A stretch of 64,000 nucleotides of DNA, taken from contig JAFTFL010000002.1 of the NCBI GenBank assembly GCA_017449525.1, forward strand, positions 186,001 to 250,000, given 5' to 3'. The stretch's first letter is position 1, and every line of letters starts with the position of its first letter. The notes beneath the pieces were generated by a model. That model was not told where the DNA came from and did no database searches. It was given only the letters and a program-made list of their open reading frames with translations. Source of the DNA: Bacteroidales bacterium. Lineage in GTDB: Bacteria > Bacteroidota > Bacteroidia > Bacteroidales > P3. Positions 25,693 through 35,382 of the stretch are shown here, in pieces. The position numbers were made by a program, and so were the translations under genes.

Positions 25693-26133
25693 TCAGTTCA
25701 CGATGGCTCGTATCTTGAGGGTTGTTCGCGACGGTTGCGCATTAGTAATGACCGTAACCTCTTGGTACTGCTGCCCTCTCTTACCGCTTGAGTTGAATGA
25801 CACGGTGATGTAGCCCGATTGTCCAGGAGCTATGCGTTCGTGGGGATACTCGCTGACGGTACAACTACAGGTGGCATCGCACTGCGAGATAACAAGGTCG
25901 GCATTACCAGTATTGGTGAACTTGAAACTGTAGGCTATGTTCTCGTCGGCATCAATGCGTCCGAAATCATGCAGTTCTTTGTCAAATGATATGACAGGCA
26001 TCTTCTCACTCTGGTCGTAACCTGAAGCACTGTTCGGATTGTGGATAATGCTGGTGTCTATTGATGTAGATTGTTTGCAACCTACCAGCACGAGCCCCAT
26101 AAAGAGGCAGACCATAATGCGTCGTGTTCTCAT
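25693..26133 (-). CDS. DUF1573 lipoprotein
   Basis: The 146-residue product has a lipoprotein signal (MVCLFMGLVLVGCK, lipidated Cys near residue 19) and one DUF1573 domain. The visible core is FDKELHDFGRIDADENIAYSFKFTNTGNADLVIS, then CDATCSCTVSEYPHERIAPGQSGYITVSF. The Cys-x-Cys motif after the first cysteine is common in this family. It is an Ig-like periplasmic or surface domain of unknown function. It overlaps the nusB stop by 4 nt. Confidence 0.88.
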   Translation of the reverse strand: MRTRRIMVCLFMGLVLVGCKQSTSIDTSIIHNPNSASGYDQSEKMPVISFDKELHDFGRIDADENIAYSFKFTNTGNADLVISQCDATCSCTVSEYPHERIAPGQSGYITVSFNSSGKRGQQYQEVTVITNAQPSRTTLKIRAIVN

Positions 26134-27218
26134 GATTCAGTTTCGGTAGAGTATGCAAATTCGGTTGAGATGTCATTGAATTCGTCGTTCTCCGAGAAGT
26201 CTATCAGTCCTCTTCCCGTCTTGACGACCTTGCCCTCTCGACGTAAATCTATCAGAATCTTGTCCAGTATACCATTGACGAAAATACTGCTTTTGTCGGT
26301 ACTGAATTCTTTAGCCAGCTCAATGTACTCGTTGACCGTAACCTTTTCCGCAATGGATGAGCAGCAAGTAAACTCAGTAATAGCCATATTGATGAGCAGG
26401 AGGTCAATCGTAGCCACTCGTTCAAAATCCCAATTCTGTAGATGCTCACGAATGATGGTCTCGTTCTCATCCATGTGTGTCAAAGTGTCTACCAGCAGTT
26501 GCCGTGCGAAATCAAAGTCATCACTGTCCTTTTCTTTCGTCTTGTCGAACATGATAGGAAATGGTGTGCTTTCGTTGAAGGTGTCCTCCGTCAGGGTTTT
26601 CAGCATCATGTAGTTGTACTGCGAGATTTGGTCGAAGTCATCCTCCCAAAGCAGTCCTCGCTCGTATATGAAGTGTCGCACTGCATCGTCGCTTAACAGG
26701 AAGCGAAACAACTCCAAAGCCATCTCCTTGTCTGCATTATAACCAGAGTTTTCGGTCTCCAAGTATTGTTGATAGAGCGGTTTAGTCTTGAGTGTATTGT
26801 AAAGTTTGCGGAGTGTATTGCTCACAGTCGACCAGTCTATGTGCAGTTTCTCAACGTATTTCCGGTAACTATAGTTGTCTGCAAGCCGCAGGATGAAGCT
26901 GTTCTCTGGCAGTCTTCGAGAGGATAGCCGTTCCATCTGCGTGGGGTTGAACTTATGAGAGGCCTCTTCGATGGCGATTTCCGCAACATGCAGAAATTCG
27001 GGCAGTACACTCAGCTGCAGAATACCCAAGTCGTTCAGACTTTGTATAGAACGGTGAAACTCATCGGCTGCAGCGGTTGTATAGAAGGGCGTGTACTTCG
27101 GATTGTGCTCGGTCGAGACACTCTCTTCCGAGGAGGTGTCGTTGTCGGTCTGACGCTCGGTGGTGCAGGCATAAAGAGATTGCAGAGCTTTTGCGCGTAG
27201 GTAGTGGCGACTTAACAT
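26130..27218 (-). CDS. nusB: Transcription antitermination factor NusB (long Bacteroidetes form)
   Basis: At 362 residues it is more than twice the size of E. coli NusB (~140). The first residues MLSRHYLRAKALQSLYA match the NusB start (R..AR..A.Q.LY). The C-terminal half (NWDFERVATIDLLLINMAITEFTCCSSIAEKVTVNEYIELAKEFSTDKSSIFVNGILDKI) is the classical NusB helical domain. The middle is the insertion typical of this phylum. It binds boxA RNA with NusE to support rRNA transcription. It heads the run leading to coaE. Confidence 0.9.
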   Translation of the reverse strand: MLSRHYLRAKALQSLYACTTERQTDNDTSSEESVSTEHNPKYTPFYTTAAADEFHRSIQSLNDLGILQLSVLPEFLHVAEIAIEEASHKFNPTQMERLSSRRLPENSFILRLADNYSYRKYVEKLHIDWSTVSNTLRKLYNTLKTKPLYQQYLETENSGYNADKEMALELFRFLLSDDAVRHFIYERGLLWEDDFDQISQYNYMMLKTLTEDTFNESTPFPIMFDKTKEKDSDDFDFARQLLVDTLTHMDENETIIREHLQNWDFERVATIDLLLINMAITEFTCCSSIAEKVTVNEYIELAKEFSTDKSSIFVNGILDKILIDLRREGKVVKTGRGLIDFSENDEFNDISTEFAYSTETES

Positions 27219-27278
27219 ATAGGAGTTTGGTTGTTATTATTAATAGGTGTGAGAGTGTTGAGGCATGATGCCCGGGTG

Positions 27279-30170
27279 TTACAGGACGATGTTCACAATG
27301 CGTTTGGGCACAAAGATGACTTTCTTAGGTTGCTTGTCGCTGAGCCATTTTTGTGTCTCTGCATTGTGCAGTACCATATCCACCGCTGCCTCCTGGCTGA
27401 TGTCCAAGGGCAGTCGCATGGTGAAGCGTGTCTTCCCGTTGAAAGAAATTGGATATTGGTAGTCGTTTTCGACCAGATAAGACTCATCATAGGTAGGCCA
27501 CGTGGCTTGGGTGATGCTCTCTTTCTGCCCCAGTGCGTGCCACAATTCTTCGGTGATGTGTGGCGCAAAAGGCGACATGAGCACCAGCAGCGGTTGCAGA
27601 ACCGCTTGCTTTCTGCACTTCAGTTCTGCCAAGCTGTTGACGCATATCATGAACGTGGACACCGATGTATTGAACGAGAAGCGTTCAATGTCGTCGGTAA
27701 TCTTTTTGATGGTCTTGTGTAGTACTTTCCATTCCTCAGCGGTAGGCTCTGTGGCATCCAACTTTACCTCGGCCACATCAACTGGTGCATACAGGTTCCA
27801 GAACTTCTTCATGAAGCGAGCTACTCCCTCTATACCGTTGGTATCCCACGGCTTGGCCTGCTCTATTGGCCCAAGGAACATTTCGTAAAGGCGTAGGGTG
27901 TCGGCACCATAACGCGCCACGAGGTCGTCTGGGTTCTGTACATTGTACATCGACTTCGACATCTTTTCCACCTCCCATCCGCAAATATATTTGCCATCTT
28001 CCAGTTCAAATTGAGCATCCTTAAACTCGGGGCGCCATGCCCTGAACCTTTCGATATCCAGCACGTCGTTGTCCACTATGTTGATGTCAACGTGAATGGG
28101 CGTGGTGTTCTCCTCACGGCCAGGCAGGTTTTTAGAGATGAAGAGATTGTTGTCTTTCGTTGAGCGATAGACGAAGTTCGAACGTCCCTGTATCATGCCT
28201 TGGTTGATAAGTTTCTTGAAAGGCTCGTCCTGTGGGCATAGCCCCAGGTCGAAAAGGAACTTGTTCCAGAAGCGTGCGTAGATAAGATGTCCAGTGCCGT
28301 GTTCCGCGCCACCTACATAAAGGTCTACATTTTGCCAGTAGTTCACCGCTTGGGTCGAGAAGTAGGCGGTGTCGTTGTGCGGATCCATGTAGCGGAAGTA
28401 GTAGCCCGACGAGCCTGCGAAACCTGGCATCGTGCTCAGCTCTATTGGGAACACAGTCTTGTTGTCGACGTGTGCCACGTCAGTAACCCTGCGGTTTGTC
28501 TCGTCCCATGCCCATTGGGTGGCATGTCCCAACGGGGGCTCGCCGCTCGATGTCGGGCGATAGTCCTTCACTTCGGGTAGTTCCAAAGGCAGGCAGTCCT
28601 CGGGTATGGCGTAGGGAATGCCTACTTCCTGACCGTCGGCAGTGTGCACCTGCTTGTAGTATATTGGGAACGGTTCGCCCCAATAGCGTTGGCGGCTGAA
28701 GATGGCATCGCGCAGACGATAGTTGACGGTGCGGTGGCCTATGTGCATAGCCTCCACGCGGTCAATGGCTGCACGCATGGCATCCTGCACTTTCATGCCT
28801 GTGAGGAAGTCGCTGTTCACACTGTAGCCCGTCTTGCTGTCCATGCTCTCTTGCCATGTAGCTGGGTCGCTGGTCTCATCAGGTTGTGGTGCCACCACCT
28901 GGCGTATCGGCAGGTGGAAGTGGCGTGCAAAAGCGAAGTCGCGACTGTCGTGTGCGGGTACGGCCATAATAGCACCTGTGCCATAGCCTGCCAGCACATA
29001 GTCGCTCACCCAGATAGGGATGCGCTCTTGAGTTAATGGATTGGTGGCATAAGCCCCCGTGAATACGCCGCTGACGCGTTTTACCTCGGCTTGGCGTTCG
29101 CGCTCCGACCGGTTTTTAGCCCAGTTCACATAGGCTTCTACCTCGGCGCGCTGCTCGTCGGTAGTAATAGTCCCGATGAGTTCATGCTCTGGGCAAAGAA
29201 CCATGAAGGTTACGCCGAAGATGGTGTCGGGACGGGTTGTAAAGATTTCGAACGCCAGTCCTTCGCCATCGCTGTCAGGACGCAGACTTTGCTTGTCCAA
29301 AGGGAACCACACAGCGGCACCTTCGCTGCGACCAATCCAGTTACGCTGTATGTCTTTTAGCGAGTCTGTCCACTCCAAGTGGTCCAATCCGTCAAGCAAT
29401 CGCTGTGCATACGCTGTTACACGAAGCGACCACTGCTTCATCAGCTTCCTCTTTACTGGGTAACCGCCGCGCACACTCAGCCCGTTCACTACCTCATCGT
29501 TGGCCAGCACCGTGCCCAGTTCTTCACACCAGTTGACGGGTATGTCAGCGAGGTAGGCCAAGCGGTAGTTCATCAGTATCTGCTGGCGGCGTGCTTCGTC
29601 GGCAGCGTTCCACTCGTCTGCCGTGATGGTTATCGGCTCGGTGCAGGCTGCTTCCAGGCCAGAGGTCCCCATTGCGGCCAAGCGTTGTTGCAGCTCGTAG
29701 ATAGGGAGAGCCTTGTCGGCTTTCTTGTCGTAGTAGCTGTTGAAGAGTTGGATGAATGTCCACTGCGTCCACTTGTAGTAACTCGGGTCGCAAGTGCGCA
29801 CACAGCGGTTCCAGTCGAAACTGAAGCCCAGCTTGTCCAGCTGTTCGCGGTAGCGTGCTATGTTTTGTTCGGTAGTTACTGCGGGATGCTGGCCTGTTTG
29901 CAAGGCGTATTGCTCAGCAGGCAAACCGTAGGCATCGAAACCCATTGGATGCAACACGTTGAAACCGTTCAGCCTCTTGTAGCGTGCAAAGATGTCGCTG
30001 GCTATGTAGCCTAACGGATGTCCTACATGAAGTCCTGCGCCCGAGGGGTAAGGAAACATGTCAAGGACATAGTAGTGCGGACGCTCCGAGTTGTTGTCCA
30101 CTTGATAGGTGTGGTGCTCACGCCAGTATTGTTGCCAGCGCGGTTCTATGGTGCTGAACTGATATTCCAT
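27279..30170 (-). CDS. leuS: Leucyl-tRNA synthetase
   Basis: This class Ia synthetase of 963 residues charges tRNA-Leu. The ATP-binding HIGH-type motif is HVGH ([12 protein letters not shown]), near residue 48-51. KMSKS ([10 protein letters not shown]) is at about residues 736-740. The CP1 editing domain lies between them, with [12 protein letters not shown] and a [19 protein letters not shown] segment carrying the editing aspartate. The C-terminal anticodon-binding and extension domains complete a normal-length protein. Confidence 0.98.
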   Translation of the reverse strand: MEYQFSTIEPRWQQYWREHHTYQVDNNSERPHYYVLDMFPYPSGAGLHVGHPLGYIASDIFARYKRLNGFNVLHPMGFDAYGLPAEQYALQTGQHPAVTTEQNIARYREQLDKLGFSFDWNRCVRTCDPSYYKWTQWTFIQLFNSYYDKKADKALPIYELQQRLAAMGTSGLEAACTEPITITADEWNAADEARRQQILMNYRLAYLADIPVNWCEELGTVLANDEVVNGLSVRGGYPVKRKLMKQWSLRVTAYAQRLLDGLDHLEWTDSLKDIQRNWIGRSEGAAVWFPLDKQSLRPDSDGEGLAFEIFTTRPDTIFGVTFMVLCPEHELIGTITTDEQRAEVEAYVNWAKNRSERERQAEVKRVSGVFTGAYATNPLTQERIPIWVSDYVLAGYGTGAIMAVPAHDSRDFAFARHFHLPIRQVVAPQPDETSDPATWQESMDSKTGYSVNSDFLTGMKVQDAMRAAIDRVEAMHIGHRTVNYRLRDAIFSRQRYWGEPFPIYYKQVHTADGQEVGIPYAIPEDCLPLELPEVKDYRPTSSGEPPLGHATQWAWDETNRRVTDVAHVDNKTVFPIELSTMPGFAGSSGYYFRYMDPHNDTAYFSTQAVNYWQNVDLYVGGAEHGTGHLIYARFWNKFLFDLGLCPQDEPFKKLINQGMIQGRSNFVYRSTKDNNLFISKNLPGREENTTPIHVDINIVDNDVLDIERFRAWRPEFKDAQFELEDGKYICGWEVEKMSKSMYNVQNPDDLVARYGADTLRLYEMFLGPIEQAKPWDTNGIEGVARFMKKFWNLYAPVDVAEVKLDATEPTAEEWKVLHKTIKKITDDIERFSFNTSVSTFMICVNSLAELKCRKQAVLQPLLVLMSPFAPHITEELWHALGQKESITQATWPTYDESYLVENDYQYPISFNGKTRFTMRLPLDISQEAAVDMVLHNAETQKWLSDKQPKKVIFVPKRIVNIVL

Positions 30171-30232
30171 TGTTGCGACGTGTATGTGCGGTTGGTGTGG
30201 TCAGCTTGGTGCTGTAATATTAAATAGGTGTA

Positions 30233-30275
30233 AATTGCCACCACATACACCTCGTTGGTGCATGTGGTGGCAATT
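30233..30275 (-). terminator. Hairpin terminator after ftcD
   Basis: A perfect 14-bp inverted repeat (AATTGCCACCACAT / ATGTGGTGGCAATT) has a 15-nt loop that can itself pair (ACACC/GGTG). It lies immediately past the ftcD stop and ahead of leuS, so leuS probably has its own promoter. Confidence 0.7.
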
Positions 30276-30278
30276 GGG

Positions 30279-31979
30279 TTAAGCGTCGATTTTGGCGTTG
30301 ACCATGCTCAAGAGTTCGCTCTCTATGGCGAGGGCTTGGCGTTCCAAGTCAGCAGCGCGCGACAGGATGTCGGCCTTAAACTGCTCGTCCTTGAGTGAGG
30401 AGGCGTTGATTTTGACGTTGAGGTGTGCTCCCATGACGGCACTGCGTACGCAGAGTGCTCCCACTCCAGCGTCGGTAACGCTGTTGGGATTGCCTTCTTC
30501 TATCATGGCGCGTACGATGTCGTAGGCCGAGAAAGCTACCTGCATGGTGCGGAAGGGAACTTCTGTTGCATAACGGGTGGCGTCCTGAATGGCAGCTGAA
30601 CGGGCGGCTTTTTCCTCGTCTGTCTTCTTGGGTAGCGAGAAGGCATTCATGATGCGGTTGAAGGCGTTGGTGTCTTCGTCGACCAGATGTAGCAACTCGT
30701 TCTTGATGGCTTGACCCTTCACTGCCCAGTCGGAGAAGAACTCCCAGCGGTCGTCCCAACCAGCCTTGTGGCTCGAGAGGTTGGCCACCATCGTAGCGAG
30801 CGAGGCGCCCAGAGCGCCGAGGTAGGCCGATACCGACCCACCGCCTGGTGCGGGGCTTTCGGAGGCTGTCTCGTCGGCGAAACCAGTACAGGTGAGGTCC
30901 ACCAGTTTTTTCTGGCTGTGGTCTTCGATGAGGTACTCAATCACTTTCTCACGAGGATTGAACGGCTTCAGGTCGTCCAACCCCATCGACTTGATGGCTA
31001 TCTTCATGAGCTCATCTTCGCTGACGCCGAGCGAGCGCTGCTGCTTGGCCAGATAGTAGTTGCCAGCATCCACAAGCACTTTCTTGGGGATGAGACCCAC
31101 TATTTCGCAACCCGTAACGCGTATGCCACGGGCTGCTGCCTTGGCGCACACCTCGTCGAAGCATTTGTGCACAGGGGCCACGTTGATGGAAGTGATGTTC
31201 ATCGACACCTGTGCTATACCGTAGTCCTCTATGTACCAGCCGATGGCCTTGGTGCCCTTCAGTGTGCCGGGTATCATGATGGTGTTGCCCTCGGCATCCT
31301 TCATGGGTTTGCCATTGGGCTTGCCTCCCTCACGCTGAGGACGACCTTTCTCGCGCACGTCGAATGCTATAGCGTTGGCACGGCGTGTGCTGGTGGTATT
31401 CAAGTTGTAGTTGATGGCTACGAGGAAATCGCGTGCTCCCACCTGGGTGGCACCCGTACGTGCCACATGTTCGTTCCACACGTTGGGGCCGAAGTCGGGC
31501 TTCCACTGGTCGGTGCCCAAGCGTGCGGAGAGCGACTCGTATTCTCCTGTGCGGCAATAGGCCAAGTTGCGCCGTTCGGGCAGCAGGGCTGCCTCTTCGT
31601 AGCAAAAGATGGGTATCTGCAACTCGTCGCCGATGCGTTTCGCAAGCTGGTGGGCCAAACGCACCACCTCTTCCATGCTGATGCCGGCCACCGGCACGAG
31701 GGGGCATACATCGGTAGCTCCCTGGCGAGGGTGCGCCCCGTGGTGGGCACTCATATCAATCAGTTCGGCTGCCTTGCGCACTACACGGAATGCTGCCTCG
31801 CACACGGGCTCGGGCTCGCCTACGAAGGTGATGACGGTGCGGTTGGTGGTGGCACCCGGATCCACATCGAGTAGCTTCACTCCTTCCACGCGCTCTATCT
31901 CGGCGGTTACTTGGTTAATAATATTCATGTCGCGCCCCTCGCTTATGTTGGGCACGCATTCAATCAGTTGTTTACTCAT
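30279..31979 (-). CDS. ftcD: Glutamate formimidoyltransferase / formimidoyltetrahydrofolate cyclodeaminase (bifunctional)
   Basis: This histidine-degradation enzyme transfers the formimino group from formiminoglutamate to THF and then releases ammonia. Starting at ATG 31979 (MSKQLIECVPNISEGRD) gives about 566 residues. The first ~320 form the transferase (HHGAHPRQGATDVCPLVPVAGISMEE with the active-site His). The last ~190 form the cyclodeaminase (TASESPAPGGGSVSAYLGALGASLATMVANLS). The hut genes usually found nearby are not in the window. An in-frame Met at 32012 is less likely because it adds residues that do not match the family. Confidence 0.95.
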   Translation of the reverse strand: MSKQLIECVPNISEGRDMNIINQVTAEIERVEGVKLLDVDPGATTNRTVITFVGEPEPVCEAAFRVVRKAAELIDMSAHHGAHPRQGATDVCPLVPVAGISMEEVVRLAHQLAKRIGDELQIPIFCYEEAALLPERRNLAYCRTGEYESLSARLGTDQWKPDFGPNVWNEHVARTGATQVGARDFLVAINYNLNTTSTRRANAIAFDVREKGRPQREGGKPNGKPMKDAEGNTIMIPGTLKGTKAIGWYIEDYGIAQVSMNITSINVAPVHKCFDEVCAKAAARGIRVTGCEIVGLIPKKVLVDAGNYYLAKQQRSLGVSEDELMKIAIKSMGLDDLKPFNPREKVIEYLIEDHSQKKLVDLTCTGFADETASESPAPGGGSVSAYLGALGASLATMVANLSSHKAGWDDRWEFFSDWAVKGQAIKNELLHLVDEDTNAFNRIMNAFSLPKKTDEEKAARSAAIQDATRYATEVPFRTMQVAFSAYDIVRAMIEEGNPNSVTDAGVGALCVRSAVMGAHLNVKINASSLKDEQFKADILSRAADLERQALAIESELLSMVNAKIDA

Positions 31980-32102
31980 GGGTATAAATGTAGAATTGCA
32001 GGAGCTGCGCATCTTTGCGACGGGAGCATCCTATGGTTATACGTTGTACTATATCGTTGCAAGTCAGTGTTCTATTCACAGTCGCCGACTGTATACCAAT
32101 GT

Positions 32103-32112
32103 TGCAAAGGTA
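32103..32112 (-). promoter_or_regulatory. Promoter -7 box for ftcD
   Basis: TACCTTTGCA on the minus strand, about 124 nt upstream of the ftcD ATG. It is divergent from the TACGGC-element promoter at 32211. Confidence 0.6.
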
Positions 32113-32210
32113 CGCAAAAAACTGGCACGTCGTGGCGCGCAGTGCAAAAAGGTTTTCACCTTTGTCCTGTTGACTGAGCAGAGCCTCCTGCTGATGTCGC
32201 AAAAAAGACG

Positions 32211-32220
32211 TACCTTTGCA
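32211..32220 (+). promoter_or_regulatory. Promoter box of TACGGC element copy 2
   Basis: TACCTTTGCA on the plus strand with no gene for more than 400 nt. The first TACGGC unit starts 114 nt later at 32334. Confidence 0.6.
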
Positions 32221-32330
32221 GGCGGAAAGATCGGCGATTTGCAGCTGGCTGCGCAATTGCGCGCAAGGGCGATTGTGGGTTCTAAATCCTTCTCAATAAC
32301 TTCACTCGGCTTAGTACGAACAGGCTTGTG

Positions 32331-32495
32331 TCGTACGGCATAGTGCCTTGTGTCCTACGGCATAGGCCGTACGCCCGAGGCATCCTGCTGAATTGTTGCA
32401 CACTGTGATGTAGAGATGCCGTACGGCACAGCCACCTTGTGGCGTACAGCATCATGCCGAGTGCTGTACGACGTGTGCTTGTACGCCGTACTGCA
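32331..32495 (+). repeat. TACGGC element, copy 2
   Basis: The units are GGCTTGTGTCGTACGGCATAG (32323), GCCTTGTGTCCTACGGCATAG (32345), GGCCGTACGCCC (32364), GATGCCGTACGGCACAG (32415), CACCTTGTGGCGTACAGCATC (32433), GCTGTACGACG (32463) and TTGTACGCCGTACTG (32479). The first two are near-exact tandem copies. TGCACACTGTGATGTA at 32397 matches TGCACTACGGTGATGTA in copy 1. The element lies between the ftcD and BspA genes, with a separate BspA promoter after it. Confidence 0.7.
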
Positions 32496-32608
32496 GCCAC
32501 TGCTTCTCACGGGTGAATTTCGGCTATATGCCCCGCGACAGAAAGCCTATCTAACATGCTGCATAGTGCCGCAGCGCGCACGCATTTGTTCGTTTGGCAG
32601 AAATTATC

Positions 32609-32616
32609 TATCTTTG
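32609..32616 (+). promoter_or_regulatory. Promoter -7 box for the BspA-like gene
   Basis: TATCTTTG (then CAC) lies 30 nt before the ATG at 32647. It supports that start over earlier in-frame Met codons, which would be upstream of or inside the promoter. Confidence 0.65.
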
Positions 32617-32646
32617 CACTCGTTATCTGTTATATCATTGACCCCA

Positions 32647-35319
32647 ATGAAACGCCTGCTCCTCTTCTTGACCACTGCGGTGCTGTTCACTGCGGCTATC
32701 TATGCCCAGCAGAAATACCCTTATGCAGCACCCCATCAGGACACGATATGGTACTACGTGGACTTGAATAGAAGTGGTATTACGATTACCTACCCCTGCA
32801 CGTACTCCAGTTCGATCAATTTTATTTGGCTGGGGCATACAAAGCCTTCGGGTAGACTGACCATTCCCGACAGCATCCGCCACAACGACACTGCGTATGC
32901 CGTCGTAGCCATAGACCAGTCCGCGTTCCAAAGCTGCCAAGGCTTGCGCCGAGTGTCGCTCCCTTCTACCGTTAAGAGCATCGGGGCTTACGCCTTTGCC
33001 AACTGCTTGTTCGACACCATCATCCTACCAGAAGGACTACAAAGTATTGGAGTCAGTGCCTTTTTGGGCAACGACAGCGTGCAGTATGTCTTTCTGCCAT
33101 CCACCCTGCGGTTCGTCGCCTCTGGCTTCCGTTACCAGCCCAATCGCACCCCCTACCAGTACCGCTTTGGCGGCACACTCGTAGACTGGTGCAAGATAAA
33201 TTTTACAGATAATCGTTATAATCCGATCTACGAAACGGGAAAACTCCCAGTACAGCAACTTCTTGACAATACATTAGAGATACCAGAAGGCGTTGACACC
33301 ATACTCTCACACAGTTTTTGCGGATTGCCCAGAGTGAACACCCTGCGACTACCTTCCTCACTGCGCTACATAGGGTCGAGTGCATTTGCGTCATGCAATG
33401 CCCTACGCAGCGTTCAGTTTGATACAGCATGTCAGCAACTTGTTATCGGTGCACGGGCTTTTCAAGGCTGTGTTGCACTGACGTCTATTATCCTCCCTGC
33501 AGGCTTGCATTCTGTTGGGGAGTCTGCCTTCTCTGGCTGTGGAGGACTCTTAGGAGTGGATTATATGGGCACGCTGTCGCAGTGGTGCCGCATTACTTTT
33601 GCAAACCAGTTTAGCAACCCCACCGCGGCATGTCGAACGCTGTTCATCCGAGGAGAGTTGCTCACCGAGGTTCGTGGGCTGCAGGGCGTAACAGCCATCA
33701 ACTCCTTTTCGTTCTACAATATAAACACAATTCGCACCATAGAGCTCAACGACTCCATCAGCAGCATAGGTAGGTATGCTTTTGCTGTATGCACTAATGT
33801 GCGCAACATAACGCTGGGACACGCACTGAACCAAATACAACTTTACGCGTTCCTTGACTGCGACAACATTGAAAAAGTATGGCTTCGTTGTGAACAAGTA
33901 CCTACTGTGGAGCACGGCATCAGTTTTTATATTGACCCGAACAGAGGCTACCGCGGCCCTTTCAATTTTGATTCCATACCACACTCTGTTTTTGTGGCAT
34001 CGTGCAACATGATAGACACTTTCCGTATTGACCCTGAGTGGGGGAACGCTCCACAGTGGACCCATGATGTGTTGACCTCCTACAGCACCGACTGGACAGT
34101 GCATGCGTGCGACAACTACACGTGGCGGAACGGGCGCACTTACACCGCCGATAATCATTCCGACACGATACACATAGCGTCGGCCACAGAATGCGACACG
34201 CTGTATCACCTGCAACTCACCATCCATCATCCGCAGAATAGCAGTGCATCCGACACGATTTGCGCCAACAGCTTGCCCTACCACTACGGAGACAGTCTGC
34301 TGCGAATGGGCGGTGCACACGACGTTGTGATGCACGACATGCATGGGTGCGATAGCACCGTGCACCTCGACCTGTATACTCACCCTACGCATGTGCAAAA
34401 TGACGATGTGCACACTTGCGCAAGTATGCTACCACTGATGCTGCACGGGCGCTCGTTCGCCGAAAGCGATACTTCTGGAGTGTATCAGATTGTACTTTCG
34501 GACACCAATGGATGTGATAGCATTGTGAACCTGCAGCTCGTGATCAACGCCTCAGTCCCCACGACACTATGCGCGGTGGGGGTTGATGAGGAGGGCGTAC
34601 GCCTGCATTGGCAGCAACAGCCGCACGCACAGTCTTATGTACTCTACCGCGGAAGCAACACCAGCTCGCTGCAGCGACTAACCACAGTGGAGGATGGTCG
34701 GACCAACTCATGGACAGATACCCAAGTGGATGTAAATAACAACAAGTACTTCTACCGCATAGGGGTAGTGGACTCGTGCGACAACGAGTCTACTCAAAGT
34801 GGCGACGTGCAGACTATGCTACTGCAAGGAGAGCGCGACGACATCGGATTCACAAGGTTGCTGTGGAACCATCCGCTTAGCAGAAACTTTGAGCATTACT
34901 TCATCTTAAGGGGCACCTCGCCACTGAGTATGGAGCGGATAGATGAGTTGCACGCCAACACTTCCTGCGAATATGTGGACTACACAGCTCCCGCGGCCAC
35001 CGACCTTTACTACTGCATTGAAATAGACGAGCCGACTTGCGACGAAGAGCAACCGCAGTCCGCCATACGGTCCAATATCTTCAGCACATCTCAACTGGGC
35101 ATCCACGACGGGGCCGACCGCCCCGAGTGGTTGCGTGTCGAAGGGCGTTCGATAACAATAGATAATAAAGAAGGTGATGATGTCCTGGTGTGCGATGTGG
35201 CGGGCCGAGTGCTGCTGCAGAGTACCCAATCGCAACTGCGCCATGAGGCAGCCACCGCAGGAGTGTACTTTGTCAAACAGGGCAAAAACAGGGTTCGGAA
35301 AGTAGTCGTCGCCTTCTGA
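32647..35319 (+). CDS. BspA-like leucine-rich-repeat surface protein with T9SS sorting domain
   Basis: The 890-residue exported protein has signal peptide MKRLLLFLTTAVLFTAAIYA. Residues ~60-440 hold LRR_5 (BspA/Treponema) repeats such as GLRRVSLPSTVKSIGAYAFANCLF and RVNTLRLPSSLRYIGSSAFASC. A beta-sandwich region follows with repeated C-D-S-x-V-x-L units (MHGCDSTVHLDLYTH, TNGCDSIVNLQLVIN), then an FN3-like part. The C-terminal ~75 residues (VLVCDVAGRVLLQSTQ, GVYFVKQGKNRVRKVVV) form a T9SS type-A sorting domain. It probably mediates adhesion at the cell surface. The preceding 430 nt hold TACGGC element copy 2. Confidence 0.9.
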   Translation: MKRLLLFLTTAVLFTAAIYAQQKYPYAAPHQDTIWYYVDLNRSGITITYPCTYSSSINFIWLGHTKPSGRLTIPDSIRHNDTAYAVVAIDQSAFQSCQGLRRVSLPSTVKSIGAYAFANCLFDTIILPEGLQSIGVSAFLGNDSVQYVFLPSTLRFVASGFRYQPNRTPYQYRFGGTLVDWCKINFTDNRYNPIYETGKLPVQQLLDNTLEIPEGVDTILSHSFCGLPRVNTLRLPSSLRYIGSSAFASCNALRSVQFDTACQQLVIGARAFQGCVALTSIILPAGLHSVGESAFSGCGGLLGVDYMGTLSQWCRITFANQFSNPTAACRTLFIRGELLTEVRGLQGVTAINSFSFYNINTIRTIELNDSISSIGRYAFAVCTNVRNITLGHALNQIQLYAFLDCDNIEKVWLRCEQVPTVEHGISFYIDPNRGYRGPFNFDSIPHSVFVASCNMIDTFRIDPEWGNAPQWTHDVLTSYSTDWTVHACDNYTWRNGRTYTADNHSDTIHIASATECDTLYHLQLTIHHPQNSSASDTICANSLPYHYGDSLLRMGGAHDVVMHDMHGCDSTVHLDLYTHPTHVQNDDVHTCASMLPLMLHGRSFAESDTSGVYQIVLSDTNGCDSIVNLQLVINASVPTTLCAVGVDEEGVRLHWQQQPHAQSYVLYRGSNTSSLQRLTTVEDGRTNSWTDTQVDVNNNKYFYRIGVVDSCDNESTQSGDVQTMLLQGERDDIGFTRLLWNHPLSRNFEHYFILRGTSPLSMERIDELHANTSCEYVDYTAPAATDLYYCIEIDEPTCDEEQPQSAIRSNIFSTSQLGIHDGADRPEWLRVEGRSITIDNKEGDDVLVCDVAGRVLLQSTQSQLRHEAATAGVYFVKQGKNRVRKVVVAF

Positions 35320-35382
35320 AGCGCAAGACCACTACCCTATCATAGCCTACACCCGTCGCGGCGTGAGAGAACTCCAAGAAGG

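Noticed and set aside
30711..31874. 387-codon plus-strand frame opposite ftcD
   Set aside because: Antisense to a well-supported enzyme gene; composition rich in His, Cys and Val, typical of shadow frames.
32416..32646. Longer start for the BspA-like protein
   Set aside because: The extra 77 residues are encoded by the TACGGC element and contain the promoter box; the signal peptide begins at 32647.
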